Counted from the stretch's first letter, positions 1-7,172 are shown. The stretch: DNA of 17,777 nt from an uncultured Actinomycetes bacterium (GCA_903873565.1 CAIQOY010000036.1:1-17777); one strand, 5' to 3'. The notes: generated from the sequence alone by a model not told the origin. Numbers and translations: made by a program.

Positions 1-737
1 CGCGGGTCGTCAGCGCCCGTCGCGGGGGCCACCGGCGCGACGGCCTGGCTCTCCTCCGGCGGCGCGGCCTCGGCCTCCGGCTCGCGGTCGATGCCGATCG
101 CGGCGCGGCGCGGCTCGGGCACCAGCGCCCGCCGTCCGCAGCCCGACAGGCCCACGGTCAGGGCCCCGCGCTCGAGCGCGTCGACGGCCAGGCGCCAGCG
201 CCACTTGACGGCGATCCACGAGGCCACGTACGTGCAGCGGTAGGCGCCGAAGGGCGGCAGCCAGGCGGTCGGGTCCTGGTCGCTCTTCGAGCGGTTGGTC
301 GAGGCGGTCACCGCGATCAGGGTCAGCGGGTAGTCGAGGTCGTTGGCGAAGCGCCGGCGGGTGTCGGCGTCCCAGCGCCGCGCGCCCGAGCGCCACGCCT
401 CGGCCAGCGGCACGAAGTGGTCGATGTCGAGGCGCCGCGCGCTGGTCACGAGCAGGTCGTCGTAGGCCGACCACCAGCGGCCGCCGACCAGGCTGCAGCG
501 CTCGGTCAGGCCCGGCGGGGTGCGGGCCTCCTCGACCAGCACCTCGTCGCGCGTGTCGCAGCCGTCGCCGTCGGCGTCGACCCAGTGGTCGAAGAGGCCG
601 CGGTCGTAGCCCTCGCCCTTCGGCTGGGCCGTGCGCAGGTCCCCGAGCAGGTCGCGGGCGCTGACCGGCGCCGCCGCGGCGGCGGGCGCCGCGACGAGCA
701 GCGCGAGCAGGGCGAGGAGGGGTGCGAGGCGGCGCAT
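1..737 (-). CDS. Secreted HNH endonuclease, DUF1524-type (3' end off window)
   Basis: The frame reads 245 codons from the ATG at 737 to the window edge without a stop, so the C-terminus is missing. Residues 1-23 form a signal peptide (RR, then an Ala/Leu-rich core ending AAAAAP), so the enzyme is probably exported. The nuclease core shows LDIDHFVPLAEAW (D106-H107) and, further on, TNRSKSDQDPTAWLPP (N147, K151). This is the DH...N...K layout of extracellular actinobacterial HNH proteins related to the GmrSD/DUF1524 C-terminal domain. Cysteines 60, 81, 168 and 200 could form disulfides. After about residue 205 comes a Pro/Ala/Glu-rich tail, longer than the simple one-domain family members I know, so an additional domain or wall-binding tail may lie beyond the edge. 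A DNA- or RNA-degrading role outside the cell is inferred from the family. No convincing promoter hexamer lies directly upstream. It is divergent from the amidotransferase gene. Confidence 0.85.
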   Translation of the reverse strand, partial: MRRLAPLLALLALLVAAPAAAAAPVSARDLLGDLRTAQPKGEGYDRGLFDHWVDADGDGCDTRDEVLVEEARTPPGLTERCSLVGGRWWSAYDDLLVTSARRLDIDHFVPLAEAWRSGARRWDADTRRRFANDLDYPLTLIAVTASTNRSKSDQDPTAWLPPFGAYRCTYVASWIAVKWRWRLAVDALERGALTVGLSGCGRRALVPEPRRAAIGIDREPEAEAAPPEESQAVAPVAPATGADDP

Positions 738-819
738 CGGGCACCCACATGGAACCACGTCCGAGAGGTGACGGCGGCGTCCCGCCGCACACCCCTGAAC
801 AAGCGGGTAAGGTGAAACG
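738..819. other. Divergent intergenic region between nuclease and amidotransferase genes
   Basis: This 82-base gap separates two divergent genes. It contains the TAAGGT hexamer listed separately for the rightward gene. For the leftward nuclease gene I see neither a clear Shine-Dalgarno sequence nor a good -10 element. Confidence 0.5.
808..813 (+). promoter_or_regulatory. -10-like TAAGGT, likely leaderless start of amidotransferase
   Basis: TAAGGT lies 6 bases before the ATG at 820, the distance expected if transcription starts at or next to the start codon. The same bases could be read as a weak ribosome binding site (AAGGTG). No good -35 hexamer is visible at 17 bases. Confidence 0.5.
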
Positions 820-1533
820 ATGCGAACCCCGCCCCGGGTGCTGGAGATCCGCCACGGCGACGAGCCGCCCGTCGACCGCGTCCACGGGCACCTCGGCGCA
901 TCCGGCTACGCGGTCGAGCGGCTGCGGCCCTACGCCGGCGACGCCGTGCCTCGGGTCGACGATACGGTGGCGGGCGTCGTGGTCCACGGCGGTCCCTTCG
1001 CGGTCTACGCCGAGGACGAGTTCCCGTTCCTCGTCGAGGAGCACCGCCTGATCCGGGAGGCCCTCGACGCGGGCGTGCCCCTGCTCGGCATCTGCCAGGG
1101 CGCCCAGTCGATGGCGCGCGTCCTCGGGGCCGAGGTCGGTCCGCCCGACCACGGCCTGCACGAGTTCGGCTACTACGAGGTGCGCCCCACCGCCGACGGC
1201 CTCGCGGACGGCTTCCTGCCCGGGCCGCTCGTCGTCTGCCAGGCCCACTACCACCAGTTCGGGATCCCCGACGGCGCCGTGCGCCTCGCCGAGAGCGACG
1301 CCTACCCGAACCAGGCCTTCCGCTGGGGCGAGCGGGCCTGGGGCCTGCAGTTCCACAGCGAGGTCACGCCGGAGCTCTTCCGGCGCTGGCAGGACGAGTC
1401 GTGGGCCCGCAGCGAGGCCCCGGGCGCGCAGGACCGCGCCGAGCAGGACCGCCTGATGGCGATCCACGACGAGGCTCAGGCCGACTGGTACGCGGGCTTC
1501 CTGGCCCGGGTCTTCCCACCCGCCGGCGGCTAG
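820..1533 (+). CDS. Class I glutamine amidotransferase domain protein (GMP synthase-like)
   Basis: This 237-residue protein is a free-standing class I (GATase1) amidotransferase domain. The nucleophile elbow is LLGICQGAQSMA with Cys92, and the rest of the triad is FHSEV with His179 and Glu181. The oxyanion strand VVVHGGPFAVY (about 53-63) fits the family. No synthetase domain is fused to it, and none is encoded next to it. It resembles the stand-alone GuaA-like amidotransferases that cleave glutamine or gamma-glutamyl compounds, but the real substrate cannot be read from the sequence. The ATG at 820 is supported by TAAGGT 6 bases upstream. The TAG stop shares the bases CTAG with the convergent zinc-ribbon gene, so the two genes overlap by 4 bases. 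Confidence 0.9.
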   Translation: MRTPPRVLEIRHGDEPPVDRVHGHLGASGYAVERLRPYAGDAVPRVDDTVAGVVVHGGPFAVYAEDEFPFLVEEHRLIREALDAGVPLLGICQGAQSMARVLGAEVGPPDHGLHEFGYYEVRPTADGLADGFLPGPLVVCQAHYHQFGIPDGAVRLAESDAYPNQAFRWGERAWGLQFHSEVTPELFRRWQDESWARSEAPGAQDRAEQDRLMAIHDEAQADWYAGFLARVFPPAGG

Positions 1534-1539
1534 GCCGCC
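1525..1539. terminator. GC hairpin with the shared stop codon in its loop
   Basis: GGCGGC-TAG-GCCGCC is a perfect 6-base inverted repeat. Its three-base centre is the TAG stop of the rightward gene, overlapping the stop of the leftward gene. There is no T-tract. It could act on both strands as a compact terminator, but the short loop and GC-rich background make chance possible. Confidence 0.35.
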
Positions 1540-1703
1540 TCATCGAGCGGCGCGCCGCCGCAGCACGGGTCGATGTTGACGCCGCAGGTCGCGCACTGCA
1601 CGTGCCCGTGCACCTCGACCGGCGCCTCCGTGCTGCCGCACATCGGGCAGCGGCGGCGGCAGGCCGCCGGGTCGGGGGTCGGGTCGTCCGCGTCCGCGTC
1701 CAC
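1530..1703 (-). CDS. Small zinc-ribbon protein, 57 residues
   Basis: I choose the GTG at 1703 as the start, giving 57 residues. An upstream in-frame ATG at 1757 exists, but it would reach within 9 bases of the divergent gene, and TACGCT lies exactly 6 bases before the GTG. The N-terminus is acidic (DADADDPTPDP). It is followed by CRRRCPMCGS and, after a spacer, CATCG and then DPCCGG. The CxxC pairs at Cys19/Cys22 and Cys37/Cys40 form a classic rubredoxin-like zinc ribbon, with additional Cys15, Cys47 and Cys48. Such mini-ribbons are common and of unknown role, probably binding protein or nucleic acid. Its 3' end overlaps the amidotransferase gene by CTAG. Confidence 0.65.
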   Translation of the reverse strand: MDADADDPTPDPAACRRRCPMCGSTEAPVEVHGHVQCATCGVNIDPCCGGAPLDEAA

Positions 1704-1709
1704 GCCCCG

Positions 1710-1715
1710 AGCGTA
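1710..1715 (-). promoter_or_regulatory. -10-like TACGCT before zinc-ribbon GTG
   Basis: Read on the minus strand, TACGCT is followed by 6 bases and then GTG at 1703. The same hexamer precedes the OsmC gene at 6819-6814 with a 7-base gap. This supports both the start choice and a leaderless transcript. Confidence 0.5.
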
Positions 1716-1751
1716 CCGCGGCCCGCACCGGGAAACCCGCACGGGCGCACG

Positions 1752-1757
1752 TATCAT
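1752..1757 (+). promoter_or_regulatory. -10-like TATCAT before beta-propeller ATG
   Basis: TATCAT (4 of 6 with the -10 consensus TATAAT, and matching TANNNT) lies 8 bases before the ATG at 1766. No Shine-Dalgarno sequence is present, so transcription probably starts at or just before the ATG. Confidence 0.55.
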
Positions 1758-1765
1758 GGGCGTGG

Positions 1766-3115
1766 ATGCCCGAGCGCGCGAGACAGCCCCGACGCCGCCC
1801 GCGCTGGGGGCTGATCGCCGTGGTCGCCGTGGCCGTGCTCGCCGTCATCGGCGCCGGCGCGTGGCTGGCCCTCGGGGCGATGGAGCCCGACGAGGTGGAG
1901 GGCTCGGCCACGGTCGAGTTCATCCCGGAGACCGCACCGGCCGCGACCACCGCCGAGGCCGCGCCCGACCCCGCCGACCCGTGGCCCACCTACGGCTTCG
2001 ACGACGCGCGCACCCGCCACAACCCGGCGCTCGAGCACCGGCCGCCCTACACCGAGCAGTGGGTGTTCCGCTCCCGCAGTCTGCTCGAGTTCCCGCCGGT
2101 GGTGGCCGAGGGCCGCATGTTCGTCGGCCAGCTGCGCGGCCGCTTCTACGCCGTCGACACCGGCACGGGCGGCACGATCTGGGAGAAGGACACCGGGCAC
2201 TGCTCGGCCGCCTCCCCCGCCTACGCCGACGGCGTGGTCTACGCCGGGTTCCTCGCCGACTACCCCTGCCCGAAGGGCGAGTTCCAGGACGGGGGCTTCG
2301 TCGCCGCCTGGGACGCCGCCTCCGGCGAGGAGCTCTGGCGCGTCGAGATGGCGCCCGTCGAGTCCTCGCCCCTCGTCGTCGACGGGGTGGTCTACGTCGC
2401 CGCCTGGGACGCGAAGGTCTACGCCCTCGACGCGCGCACGGGGGCCGAGATCTGGGCGACCGAGCTCGACGCCCAGATCGTGGCGTCGGCGACCTGGATC
2501 GACCCGGCGCAGTCCGGCGGCGGCGCGGCGATCACGATCGGCACGAACGGCGGCAGCCTCTACTCGCTCGACGCGGAGACCGGCGCGATCAACTGGCAGG
2601 CGCAGTCGAACGAGAACCTCGGCTCCGGGCGCGAGTACTTCTACGCCACGCCGACCGTGGCCTACGGGCGCGTCTTCGTCGGCAACACCGACGGCTGGAT
2701 GTACGCCTTCGGCGCCGAGTCGGGCAACCTGCTGTGGGCCAAGCAGGCCGGCAGCTACGTCTACACGGCGGCGGCGGTCGCCGACGAGACCGTCTACATC
2801 GGCACCTACGACGGCTGGCTGATCGCCTACGACGCCGCCACCGGCGCGGAGGCGTGGCGCCTCGAGATGCCGGGCGCGATCCACGGCGCGCCGACCCTGA
2901 TGGCGGGCCTCCTCTACGTCTCGACCTGCTCCGGCTGCGGCCAGAACGGCGTGCGCGAGTCGAAGCGCGGGCCCGACGCCACCTACGCCGTCGACGTCGC
3001 GACCCGCGAGATCGTGTGGGAGTTCCCGGCGGGCAAGTACTCGCCGATCGTCGCCGACGAGGAGCGCGTCTACCTCGTCGGCACGGGCGTCGTGTACGGC
3101 CTCGACCCGTCCTAG
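1766..3115 (+). CDS. Membrane-anchored PQQ-type beta-propeller protein
   Basis: This 449-residue protein has an Arg-rich cytoplasmic N-terminus, one membrane segment at about 15-36 and a Glu/Pro/Ala-rich linker to about 72. The rest is a beta-propeller outside the membrane. Repeats carry the pattern VVYVG..DG.VYALDA.TG...W, with seven W-ending repeats and a closing strand (VYLVGTGVVYGLD), which suits an eight-bladed fold. This is the PQQ-repeat/BamB-like fold. The fold alone does not prove PQQ binding or dehydrogenase activity, and I see no heme motif or vicinal disulfide of the kind found in PQQ dehydrogenases. An inserted CSGCGQNG segment in the seventh repeat and isolated cysteines could form disulfides. 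A role in envelope scaffolding or ligand sensing is inference. The next gene, 47 bases downstream, encodes another secreted protein. Confidence 0.85.
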   Translation: MPERARQPRRRPRWGLIAVVAVAVLAVIGAGAWLALGAMEPDEVEGSATVEFIPETAPAATTAEAAPDPADPWPTYGFDDARTRHNPALEHRPPYTEQWVFRSRSLLEFPPVVAEGRMFVGQLRGRFYAVDTGTGGTIWEKDTGHCSAASPAYADGVVYAGFLADYPCPKGEFQDGGFVAAWDAASGEELWRVEMAPVESSPLVVDGVVYVAAWDAKVYALDARTGAEIWATELDAQIVASATWIDPAQSGGGAAITIGTNGGSLYSLDAETGAINWQAQSNENLGSGREYFYATPTVAYGRVFVGNTDGWMYAFGAESGNLLWAKQAGSYVYTAAAVADETVYIGTYDGWLIAYDAATGAEAWRLEMPGAIHGAPTLMAGLLYVSTCSGCGQNGVRESKRGPDATYAVDVATREIVWEFPAGKYSPIVADEERVYLVGTGVVYGLDPS

Positions 3116-3162
3116 GGGCGCCCCGCCGCACGGCGCAGGGCGGTCGATGGCACGATTGGCAC

Positions 3163-3543
3163 GTGCCCCGCCTCGCCGGCACCGCGCTCGTCGCCCTCGT
3201 CGCCCTCGCCGCGGCCGCGCCCGCCGGCGCCGCGCCGGACACCCTGACCCCCCGCGAGATCGTCGTCGCGGTGGACCAGGAGAAGGGCTTCATGCTGCTC
3301 GCCAACGCGCGCACCGGCCACCGCTGGCGCTGGATCCGCCGGCCCGACGTGCGCGTCGCGCGGCCGCTGCCGGTGCAGCAGATCCCCATGAACGACATCG
3401 TCAACGGGCCCGCCGGCCGGATGACGGTCTACGTGGAGGGGGTGGCGCCCGGCGAGACGCGGGGGGCCGTCGGCTACTTCGCCCCGGGCGCGGACGCGCC
3501 GTCGAAGCGCGTCGCGGTGACCATCACCGTCACCGCCGGCTGA
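3163..3543 (+). CDS. Small secreted protein of unknown function, 126 residues
   Basis: The GTG at 3163 gives a clean signal peptide (LAGTALVALVALAAAAPAGAA, cut near residue 23) and a mature protein of about 103 residues. I do not recognise a family. The mature part contains EIVVAVDQEKGFMLLANARTG, a basic WRWIRRPDVRVARPLP patch, and a C-terminal stretch rich in Val and Thr that looks like beta strands (VAVTITVTAG). It contains no cysteine, so it has no disulfides or metal-binding cysteines. The neighbours are a membrane-anchored propeller and a beta-lactamase-like hydrolase on the same strand, which suggests an envelope role. A weak CACGAT hexamer lies 6 bases before the GTG. The start and product are less certain than for neighbouring genes. 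Confidence 0.65.
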   Translation: MPRLAGTALVALVALAAAAPAGAAPDTLTPREIVVAVDQEKGFMLLANARTGHRWRWIRRPDVRVARPLPVQQIPMNDIVNGPAGRMTVYVEGVAPGETRGAVGYFAPGADAPSKRVAVTITVTAG

Positions 3544-3550
3544 GAGCGGC

Positions 3551-3556
3551 CATACT
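3551..3556 (+). promoter_or_regulatory. -10-like CATACT before serine hydrolase ATG
   Basis: CATACT is followed by 7 bases and then the ATG at 3564. The spacing matches the other leaderless candidates in the window, but the hexamer lacks the first T of TANNNT, so support is weaker. Confidence 0.35.
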
Positions 3557-3563
3557 GCGCCGC

Positions 3564-4718
3564 ATGGAGCGCCCCACCCTCGCGAACTGGATGACGCCCG
3601 ACCACGCGCACTGGTCGTTCCGGCACGTGCGCGAGCTGATCCCGACGGCCCGCATCCGCCACGGCCGCCACCCGCGCGAGCTGCCCTTCGCCCCCGCGGG
3701 CGACCTGCTCGCGCTGCGCTTCGAGGGCACCGGCGGCGAGCACGTCGTGGGCGAGTTCCTCGCCTCCACCCGCTCCGACGCCCTCGTGGCGGTAAAGGAC
3801 GGGAAGGTCGCGCTCGAGTGGCTCGCGCCCGGCGTCCGCGACGACGAGCCGCACCTGCTCTTCTCCGTCACCAAGTCGATCACGGCGCTCCTCGCCGGCG
3901 CGCTGGCCGGCGCGGGCGAGCTCGACCTCGACGCCCCCGTCGTCGACTACGTGCCCGAGGTGCGGGACGGCGGCTTCGGCACCGCGACCGTCCGGCACCT
4001 GCTCGACATGGAGGCCTCGTACCGCTTCGTCGAGGACTACTCGCCCGGCATCGACCTCACCCTCTACCGCAACTCCGCGGGCTGGTACCCCGCGCCGCCC
4101 GACCACATGGGCCTGCGCGAGTTCCTCGCCACCCGCGAGCCCGAGGGCGAGCACGGACGGGTGTTCCGGTACCTGTCGCCGACGACCGACATGCTCGGCT
4201 GGGTCTGCGAGGCCGCCTCGGGCCTGCCCTACGCCCTCGCCGTCTCGCAGCACCTGTGGGTGCCGATGGGTGCCGAGGCCGACGCCGACATCACCCTCGA
4301 CCGGCTCGGCATGCCGCGCGCCGCAGGCGGCCTCAGCGCAACCCCGCGCGACGCCGCCCGGCTCGGGATGATCGTCGCCGAGGGCGGGGCGGGGATCGTG
4401 CCGGAGTGGTTCGTCGACGACCTCACCACGGGCGGCGACCCCGCCCACTGGGCCGCCGGCGACTACGCCGCGTGGCTGCCCGGCGGCTGCTACCGCTCGT
4501 GCTGGTACCAGCCCCGCGTCGACCCCGACTGCGTGATGGCGGTCGGCATCCACGGGCAGATGATCTACGTCGACCGGCCCCGCAACGTGGTCGTGGTCAA
4601 GCAGTCCTCGTGGGAGGTCCCCGACGAGGACGCGCGCCACACCGACAACGAGCGCCTCTGCCGCGCCATCAGCCGCGCGCTGACCGCCGAGGACCCGGCG
4701 GCCGCCCTTGCGGGCTAG
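3564..4718 (+). CDS. Serine hydrolase, class C beta-lactamase / 6-aminohexanoate-dimer hydrolase fold
   Basis: This 384-residue protein has the serine beta-lactamase-like (PF00144) signature FSVTKSITALLAGAL, with nucleophile Ser101 and base Lys104. A tyrosine in FRYLSPTTDMLGW (Tyr203) sits where the YxN/YxS motif belongs. GIHGQMIYVDR (His330-Gly331) takes the place of the KTG strand. Family members include EstB-type esterases, DD-peptidases and nylon-oligomer hydrolases. The N-terminal WMTPDHAHWSFRHVREL and the overall layout most resemble the 6-aminohexanoate-dimer hydrolase branch. No signal peptide is visible, so a cytoplasmic esterase or amidase is likely, with unknown substrate. The next gene upstream stops 20 bases before this start. 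The TAG stop overlaps the stop of the convergent subtilase gene by CTAG. Confidence 0.85.
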   Translation: MERPTLANWMTPDHAHWSFRHVRELIPTARIRHGRHPRELPFAPAGDLLALRFEGTGGEHVVGEFLASTRSDALVAVKDGKVALEWLAPGVRDDEPHLLFSVTKSITALLAGALAGAGELDLDAPVVDYVPEVRDGGFGTATVRHLLDMEASYRFVEDYSPGIDLTLYRNSAGWYPAPPDHMGLREFLATREPEGEHGRVFRYLSPTTDMLGWVCEAASGLPYALAVSQHLWVPMGAEADADITLDRLGMPRAAGGLSATPRDAARLGMIVAEGGAGIVPEWFVDDLTTGGDPAHWAAGDYAAWLPGGCYRSCWYQPRVDPDCVMAVGIHGQMIYVDRPRNVVVVKQSSWEVPDEDARHTDNERLCRAISRALTAEDPAAALAG

Positions 4719-6268
4719 CCGCGCCGGCCGAGGCTGACGCGGCTGCCGACCCGGATCACCGGGTTGGAGAACGCGGAGACCCGGTCGCCGACGAGCGCGC
4801 GCACCCGGAACACGTCACGGCGGTCCGTGCCGTGGCGCACCAGCACGGTGCGCTTGCCGGTCTGCACCGCGAGCTTGCCGTCGCGGAAGACCTGGAAGGT
4901 GCCCTCCGAGCCCGTGATGACGATCTTGAACCAGTTGCCGGTGTGCCGCGCGGAGCGGATCCGCGGCGCCGCCGGCGCGGCGCCCTCGCCGTCGCCCGCC
5001 TCGTCGCCCGAGCCCGCTCCACCGCCCGTGTCGGGCTCGGGGCCGAGCGCGGGCAGGGCCGGCGCGTCCGACGGGTCGGCCGGCGGCGTCAGGGCGGGCA
5101 GGCTCGGCACCGGCGGGGGCGTGCCGGGGTCGGCCCACGCGAGCCGGTTGGGCGATCCCGCCCCCGGATCGCCGACCACGCCGGGCGTGCCGTCGGCGAC
5201 GACCTGGGCGCGCACCCCGGGCTCGGTCGCGGTCGGCTGGCCCGACCACAGCCGCGCGGCGATGCCCGCCACGTGCGGGGCGGCCATCGACGTGCCCGAG
5301 AGGCTGCGGGTGGCCGAGGCGGAGCCGATCCAGGTCGAGGTGATGCCGGAGCCCGGCGCGAACAGGTCGAGGCAGGCGCCGTAGTTGGAGAAGGAGGAGC
5401 GCGCATCCACGCTCGTGGTGGCACCGACCGTCACGGCCGAGGGCGCCCGCGCCGGGGAGTCGCCGCAGGCGTCGACCGCGTCGTTGCCGGCGGCCACCGC
5501 GACCACGATGCCGTCGGCCACCGTGGCCTCGATCGCGGCGTCGAGGTCCGGGAGGACCGCGCCGGCGCCGAGCGAGAGGTTGGCGACCGCGGGCTCGCCG
5601 GGCTTGTGGTGCGCGACGACCCACTCGAGGCCGAGCAGGACGCCCGAGAGCGTGCCGGAGCCCGCGCAGTCGAGGACGCGCACGGGGATCAGCGAGACGG
5701 CAGGGGCGACGCCGTACGTCGAGGCGCCGATCGTGCCGCCCACGTGGGTGCCATGGCCGTTGCAGTCCGTCGCGCCCGTGCCCGTGTCCACCATCGAGGC
5801 GCCGGCCTGGACGCGGCCGCCGAACAGCGCGTGGCCCGCGTAGATCCCGGTGTCGATGACGTACGCGTTGACCCCGCTCCCGGTGAACGTGTAGGAGTAG
5901 GCGCCGTCGAGGGGCAGCGCACGCTGGTCGACGCGGTCGAGGCCCCAGGTGGCGGGCGACTGCGTGGCCGCCACGGCGACCTCGCGGTTGGGCACCACCG
6001 CCGTGACCCAGGGGTGGCGCTCGAGCGCGCGCCGGCGGCCCTCGCTGAGCTTCGCCGTGAAGCCGTTCATGATCCGGCGGTAGACCCCCTTGACGTCGGC
6101 GTCCGCGGCGTTGTCCTTGGCGAAGTCCGCGGGCGAGACGCCGCTCCTGACCTTGACGATGTACTCACCGGGCACGGCGTCACCCGGGCGCGCGCCGGCG
6201 GGCGCGACGAGGGCGAGGGCGGCGATCAGGGCCGCGGCGAGGATGAGCGGTCGGCGGAGGCGGGGCAT
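4715..6268 (-). CDS. Secreted subtilisin-like serine protease (S8, aqualysin/proteinase K type)
   Basis: The 517-residue preproenzyme starts with a signal peptide (1-26). An inhibitor I9 propeptide follows (YIVKVRSGVSPADFA to ALERHPWVTAVVPN, about 35-100). The catalytic domain runs from about 105 to 380. Asp139 lies in AYVIDTGI, His172 in DCNGHGTHVGGTIG, oxyanion Asn262 in AAGND and Ser327 in LSGTSMAAPHVAG. The DCNGHGTH form is typical of aqualysin/proteinase K relatives. A Pro/Gly/Asp-rich linker (about 381-434) leads to a C-terminal domain (435-517) of beta character (WFKIVITGSEGTFQVFRDGKL). That domain may bind a surface or substrate. Cys169, 201, 268 and 299 could form disulfides. It is likely a scavenging extracellular protease, and no partner gene is evident nearby. 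GATACG lies 9 bases before the ATG, a poor promoter match. Confidence 0.93.
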   Translation of the reverse strand: MPRLRRPLILAAALIAALALVAPAGARPGDAVPGEYIVKVRSGVSPADFAKDNAADADVKGVYRRIMNGFTAKLSEGRRRALERHPWVTAVVPNREVAVAATQSPATWGLDRVDQRALPLDGAYSYTFTGSGVNAYVIDTGIYAGHALFGGRVQAGASMVDTGTGATDCNGHGTHVGGTIGASTYGVAPAVSLIPVRVLDCAGSGTLSGVLLGLEWVVAHHKPGEPAVANLSLGAGAVLPDLDAAIEATVADGIVVAVAAGNDAVDACGDSPARAPSAVTVGATTSVDARSSFSNYGACLDLFAPGSGITSTWIGSASATRSLSGTSMAAPHVAGIAARLWSGQPTATEPGVRAQVVADGTPGVVGDPGAGSPNRLAWADPGTPPPVPSLPALTPPADPSDAPALPALGPEPDTGGGAGSGDEAGDGEGAAPAAPRIRSARHTGNWFKIVITGSEGTFQVFRDGKLAVQTGKRTVLVRHGTDRRDVFRVRALVGDRVSAFSNPVIRVGSRVSLGRRG

Positions 6269-6382
6269 GCGGGTCGTCGTATCTGAAGACCGCCGAAGGA
6301 ACCGGATCTGACGCCGGGCGGCCGCCGGGCGGGGCCCCGGCGCGCGCAGTCTACCCGCGCCGTCCGCTTCCGGCCGTGTGCC

Positions 6383-6400
6383 CGCTCGCTCAGGCGAGCG
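6383..6400 (-). terminator. Hairpin with the osmC-like gene's stop codon in its loop
   Basis: On the minus strand this reads CGCTCGC-CTGA-GCGAGCG, a perfect 7-base stem with a 4-base loop containing the TGA stop of the OsmC-family gene. No T-run follows. It fits a terminator built into the coding end, but it has not been tested. Confidence 0.45.
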
Positions 6401-6806
6401 CGGACCGGATCTCCACGGGCCCGGTCAGCGCCTTGTGCACGGGGCACTTGCCCGCGATGGCGAGCAGCCGCTCGCGCTGCGCCGCGTCGAGGTCGCCGGC
6501 GAGCTCGATCCGGCGGTCGATCACGAGGCCGTCCGGGCCCGTCTCGTGGCGCAGCTCGACGCGCACCCGCTCGAGCGGCCACTCCTTGAGGTCGGCGTAC
6601 ATCCGGAGCGTCATCGCGGTGCACGCGCCGAGCCCGGACAGGAGCAGCGCGAAGGGCGGCGGGCCGAGGTCGGCGCCGCCCGCGTCGACGGGCTCGTCGG
6701 CGACGAGTTCGTGGCCGAAGGCGCTGATGTCCTGGGTCAGGCGCGAGGTCCCGCGCGCCGGGTCGATCCCGGTCTCCTCGACCACCACCACACGGGCGTC
6801 GTCCAT
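6390..6806 (-). CDS. OsmC/Ohr-family peroxidase-like protein
   Basis: This 138-residue protein has the two family cysteines, Cys62 in SGLGACTAMTLRMYA and Cys121 in AGKCPVHKAL. These react with organic or fatty acyl hydroperoxides and are recycled by thiols such as lipoyl proteins. The CPVHK form and the length match the general OsmC branch rather than Ohr proper. The segment HETGPDGLVIDRRIELAGDLD carries the central strands. I prefer the ATG at 6806 over the in-frame GTG at 6833, because TACGCT lies 7 bases before the ATG and the GTG version adds nine unconserved residues. It is cytoplasmic. It sits between the toxin-antitoxin module upstream and the protease gene, apparently with its own promoter and stop-codon hairpin. 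Confidence 0.9.
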   Translation of the reverse strand: MDDARVVVVEETGIDPARGTSRLTQDISAFGHELVADEPVDAGGADLGPPPFALLLSGLGACTAMTLRMYADLKEWPLERVRVELRHETGPDGLVIDRRIELAGDLDAAQRERLLAIAGKCPVHKALTGPVEIRSALA

Positions 6807-6813
6807 GGGCGGG

Positions 6814-6819
6814 AGCGTA
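6814..6819 (-). promoter_or_regulatory. -10-like TACGCT before osmC-like ATG
   Basis: On the minus strand TACGCT is followed by 7 bases and then the ATG at 6806. It is identical to the hexamer before the zinc-ribbon gene. No Shine-Dalgarno sequence is present, so a leaderless transcript is likely. Confidence 0.5.
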
Positions 6820-6843
6820 GCCCCGGGAGGCACCCCGGCGCGA

Positions 6844-6857
6844 GGGGCTCAGGCCCC
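6844..6857 (-). terminator. Hairpin with the HepT stop codon in its loop
   Basis: On the minus strand GGGGC-CTGA-GCCCC is a perfect 5-base stem whose 4-base loop holds the TGA stop of the toxin gene. It lies just upstream of the osmC-like promoter, where a terminator would be useful. Confidence 0.35.
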
Positions 6858-7172
6858 GTTCTCGTCGAGGAGGTCCGCGCAGACGCTGCGCAGTCCGGTC
6901 AGGCCCGGGAGCACGGCATCACGCAGCGCGCCGTCGTCGACGCGGTGGTACGCGTGCGCCAGCTCGTTCCGCAGCCCGACGATCCGGGACCACGGGATCT
7001 CCGGATGCCGGTCGCGGACGGCATCGCCGACGCCGGCCACCGCCTCGCCGATCACGATCAGGTGGTAGCGGAGCGCCGCGTCGGCGTGCGGGGCGTCGAA
7101 GCGGAGCGCCGCGATCGCGTCGATCGCGGCGACGATGTCCGCGAGCCGCTGGCGCGAGTCGCGCGGGCTCAG
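6849..7172 (-). CDS. hepT: HepT-like HEPN toxin RNase, apparent CTG start
   Basis: The frame encodes a 107-residue HEPN protein. Near its end GLRNELAHAYHRVD contains the HepT signature RX4HXY, with Arg68, His73 and Tyr75. HepT enzymes are RNases, and in studied systems the tyrosine of this motif is AMPylated by the partner MntA. The N-terminus LSPRDSRQRLADIVAAIDAI lines up with the M-S-P-R-D start usual in this family. However, the codon in that place is CTG, and the frame has no ATG, GTG or TTG nearby. The next in-frame GTG would remove about 40 residues of the HEPN helix bundle. The CTG overlaps the antitoxin stop as CTGA, which suggests coupled reinitiation. Its job is growth inhibition or abortive defence when not neutralised. 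Confidence 0.85.
   Translation of the reverse strand: MSPRDSRQRLADIVAAIDAIAALRFDAPHADAALRYHLIVIGEAVAGVGDAVRDRHPEIPWSRIVGLRNELAHAYHRVDDGALRDAVLPGLTGLRSVCADLLDENGA

Noticed and set aside
10..1467. Long minus-strand open frame of 485 codons
   Set aside because: It is antisense to the amidotransferase and out of frame with the nuclease. The translation is low-complexity Arg/Ala/Gly with no domain, as expected for a shadow frame in GC-rich DNA.
1704..1757. ATG 1757 as the start of the zinc-ribbon protein
   Set aside because: It would reach within 9 bases of the divergent start and cover both promoters. GTG 1703 has TACGCT at the right distance.
1766..3115. PQQ-dependent dehydrogenase
   Set aside because: Only propeller repeats are present. 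I see no vicinal disulfide, heme site or catalytic Asp context, and the protein is shorter than quinoprotein dehydrogenases.
6324..6341. GC hairpin (GCCGGG / CCCGGC) between the osmC-like and protease genes as a terminator
   Set aside because: The loop is itself GC-rich, several alternative pairings exist, and there is no T-tract. It is not distinguishable from composition.
6807..6833. GTG 6833 as the start of the OsmC-family protein
   Set aside because: It adds nine residues unlike the family, while ATG 6806 has a well-placed promoter hexamer. The choice remains modestly uncertain.
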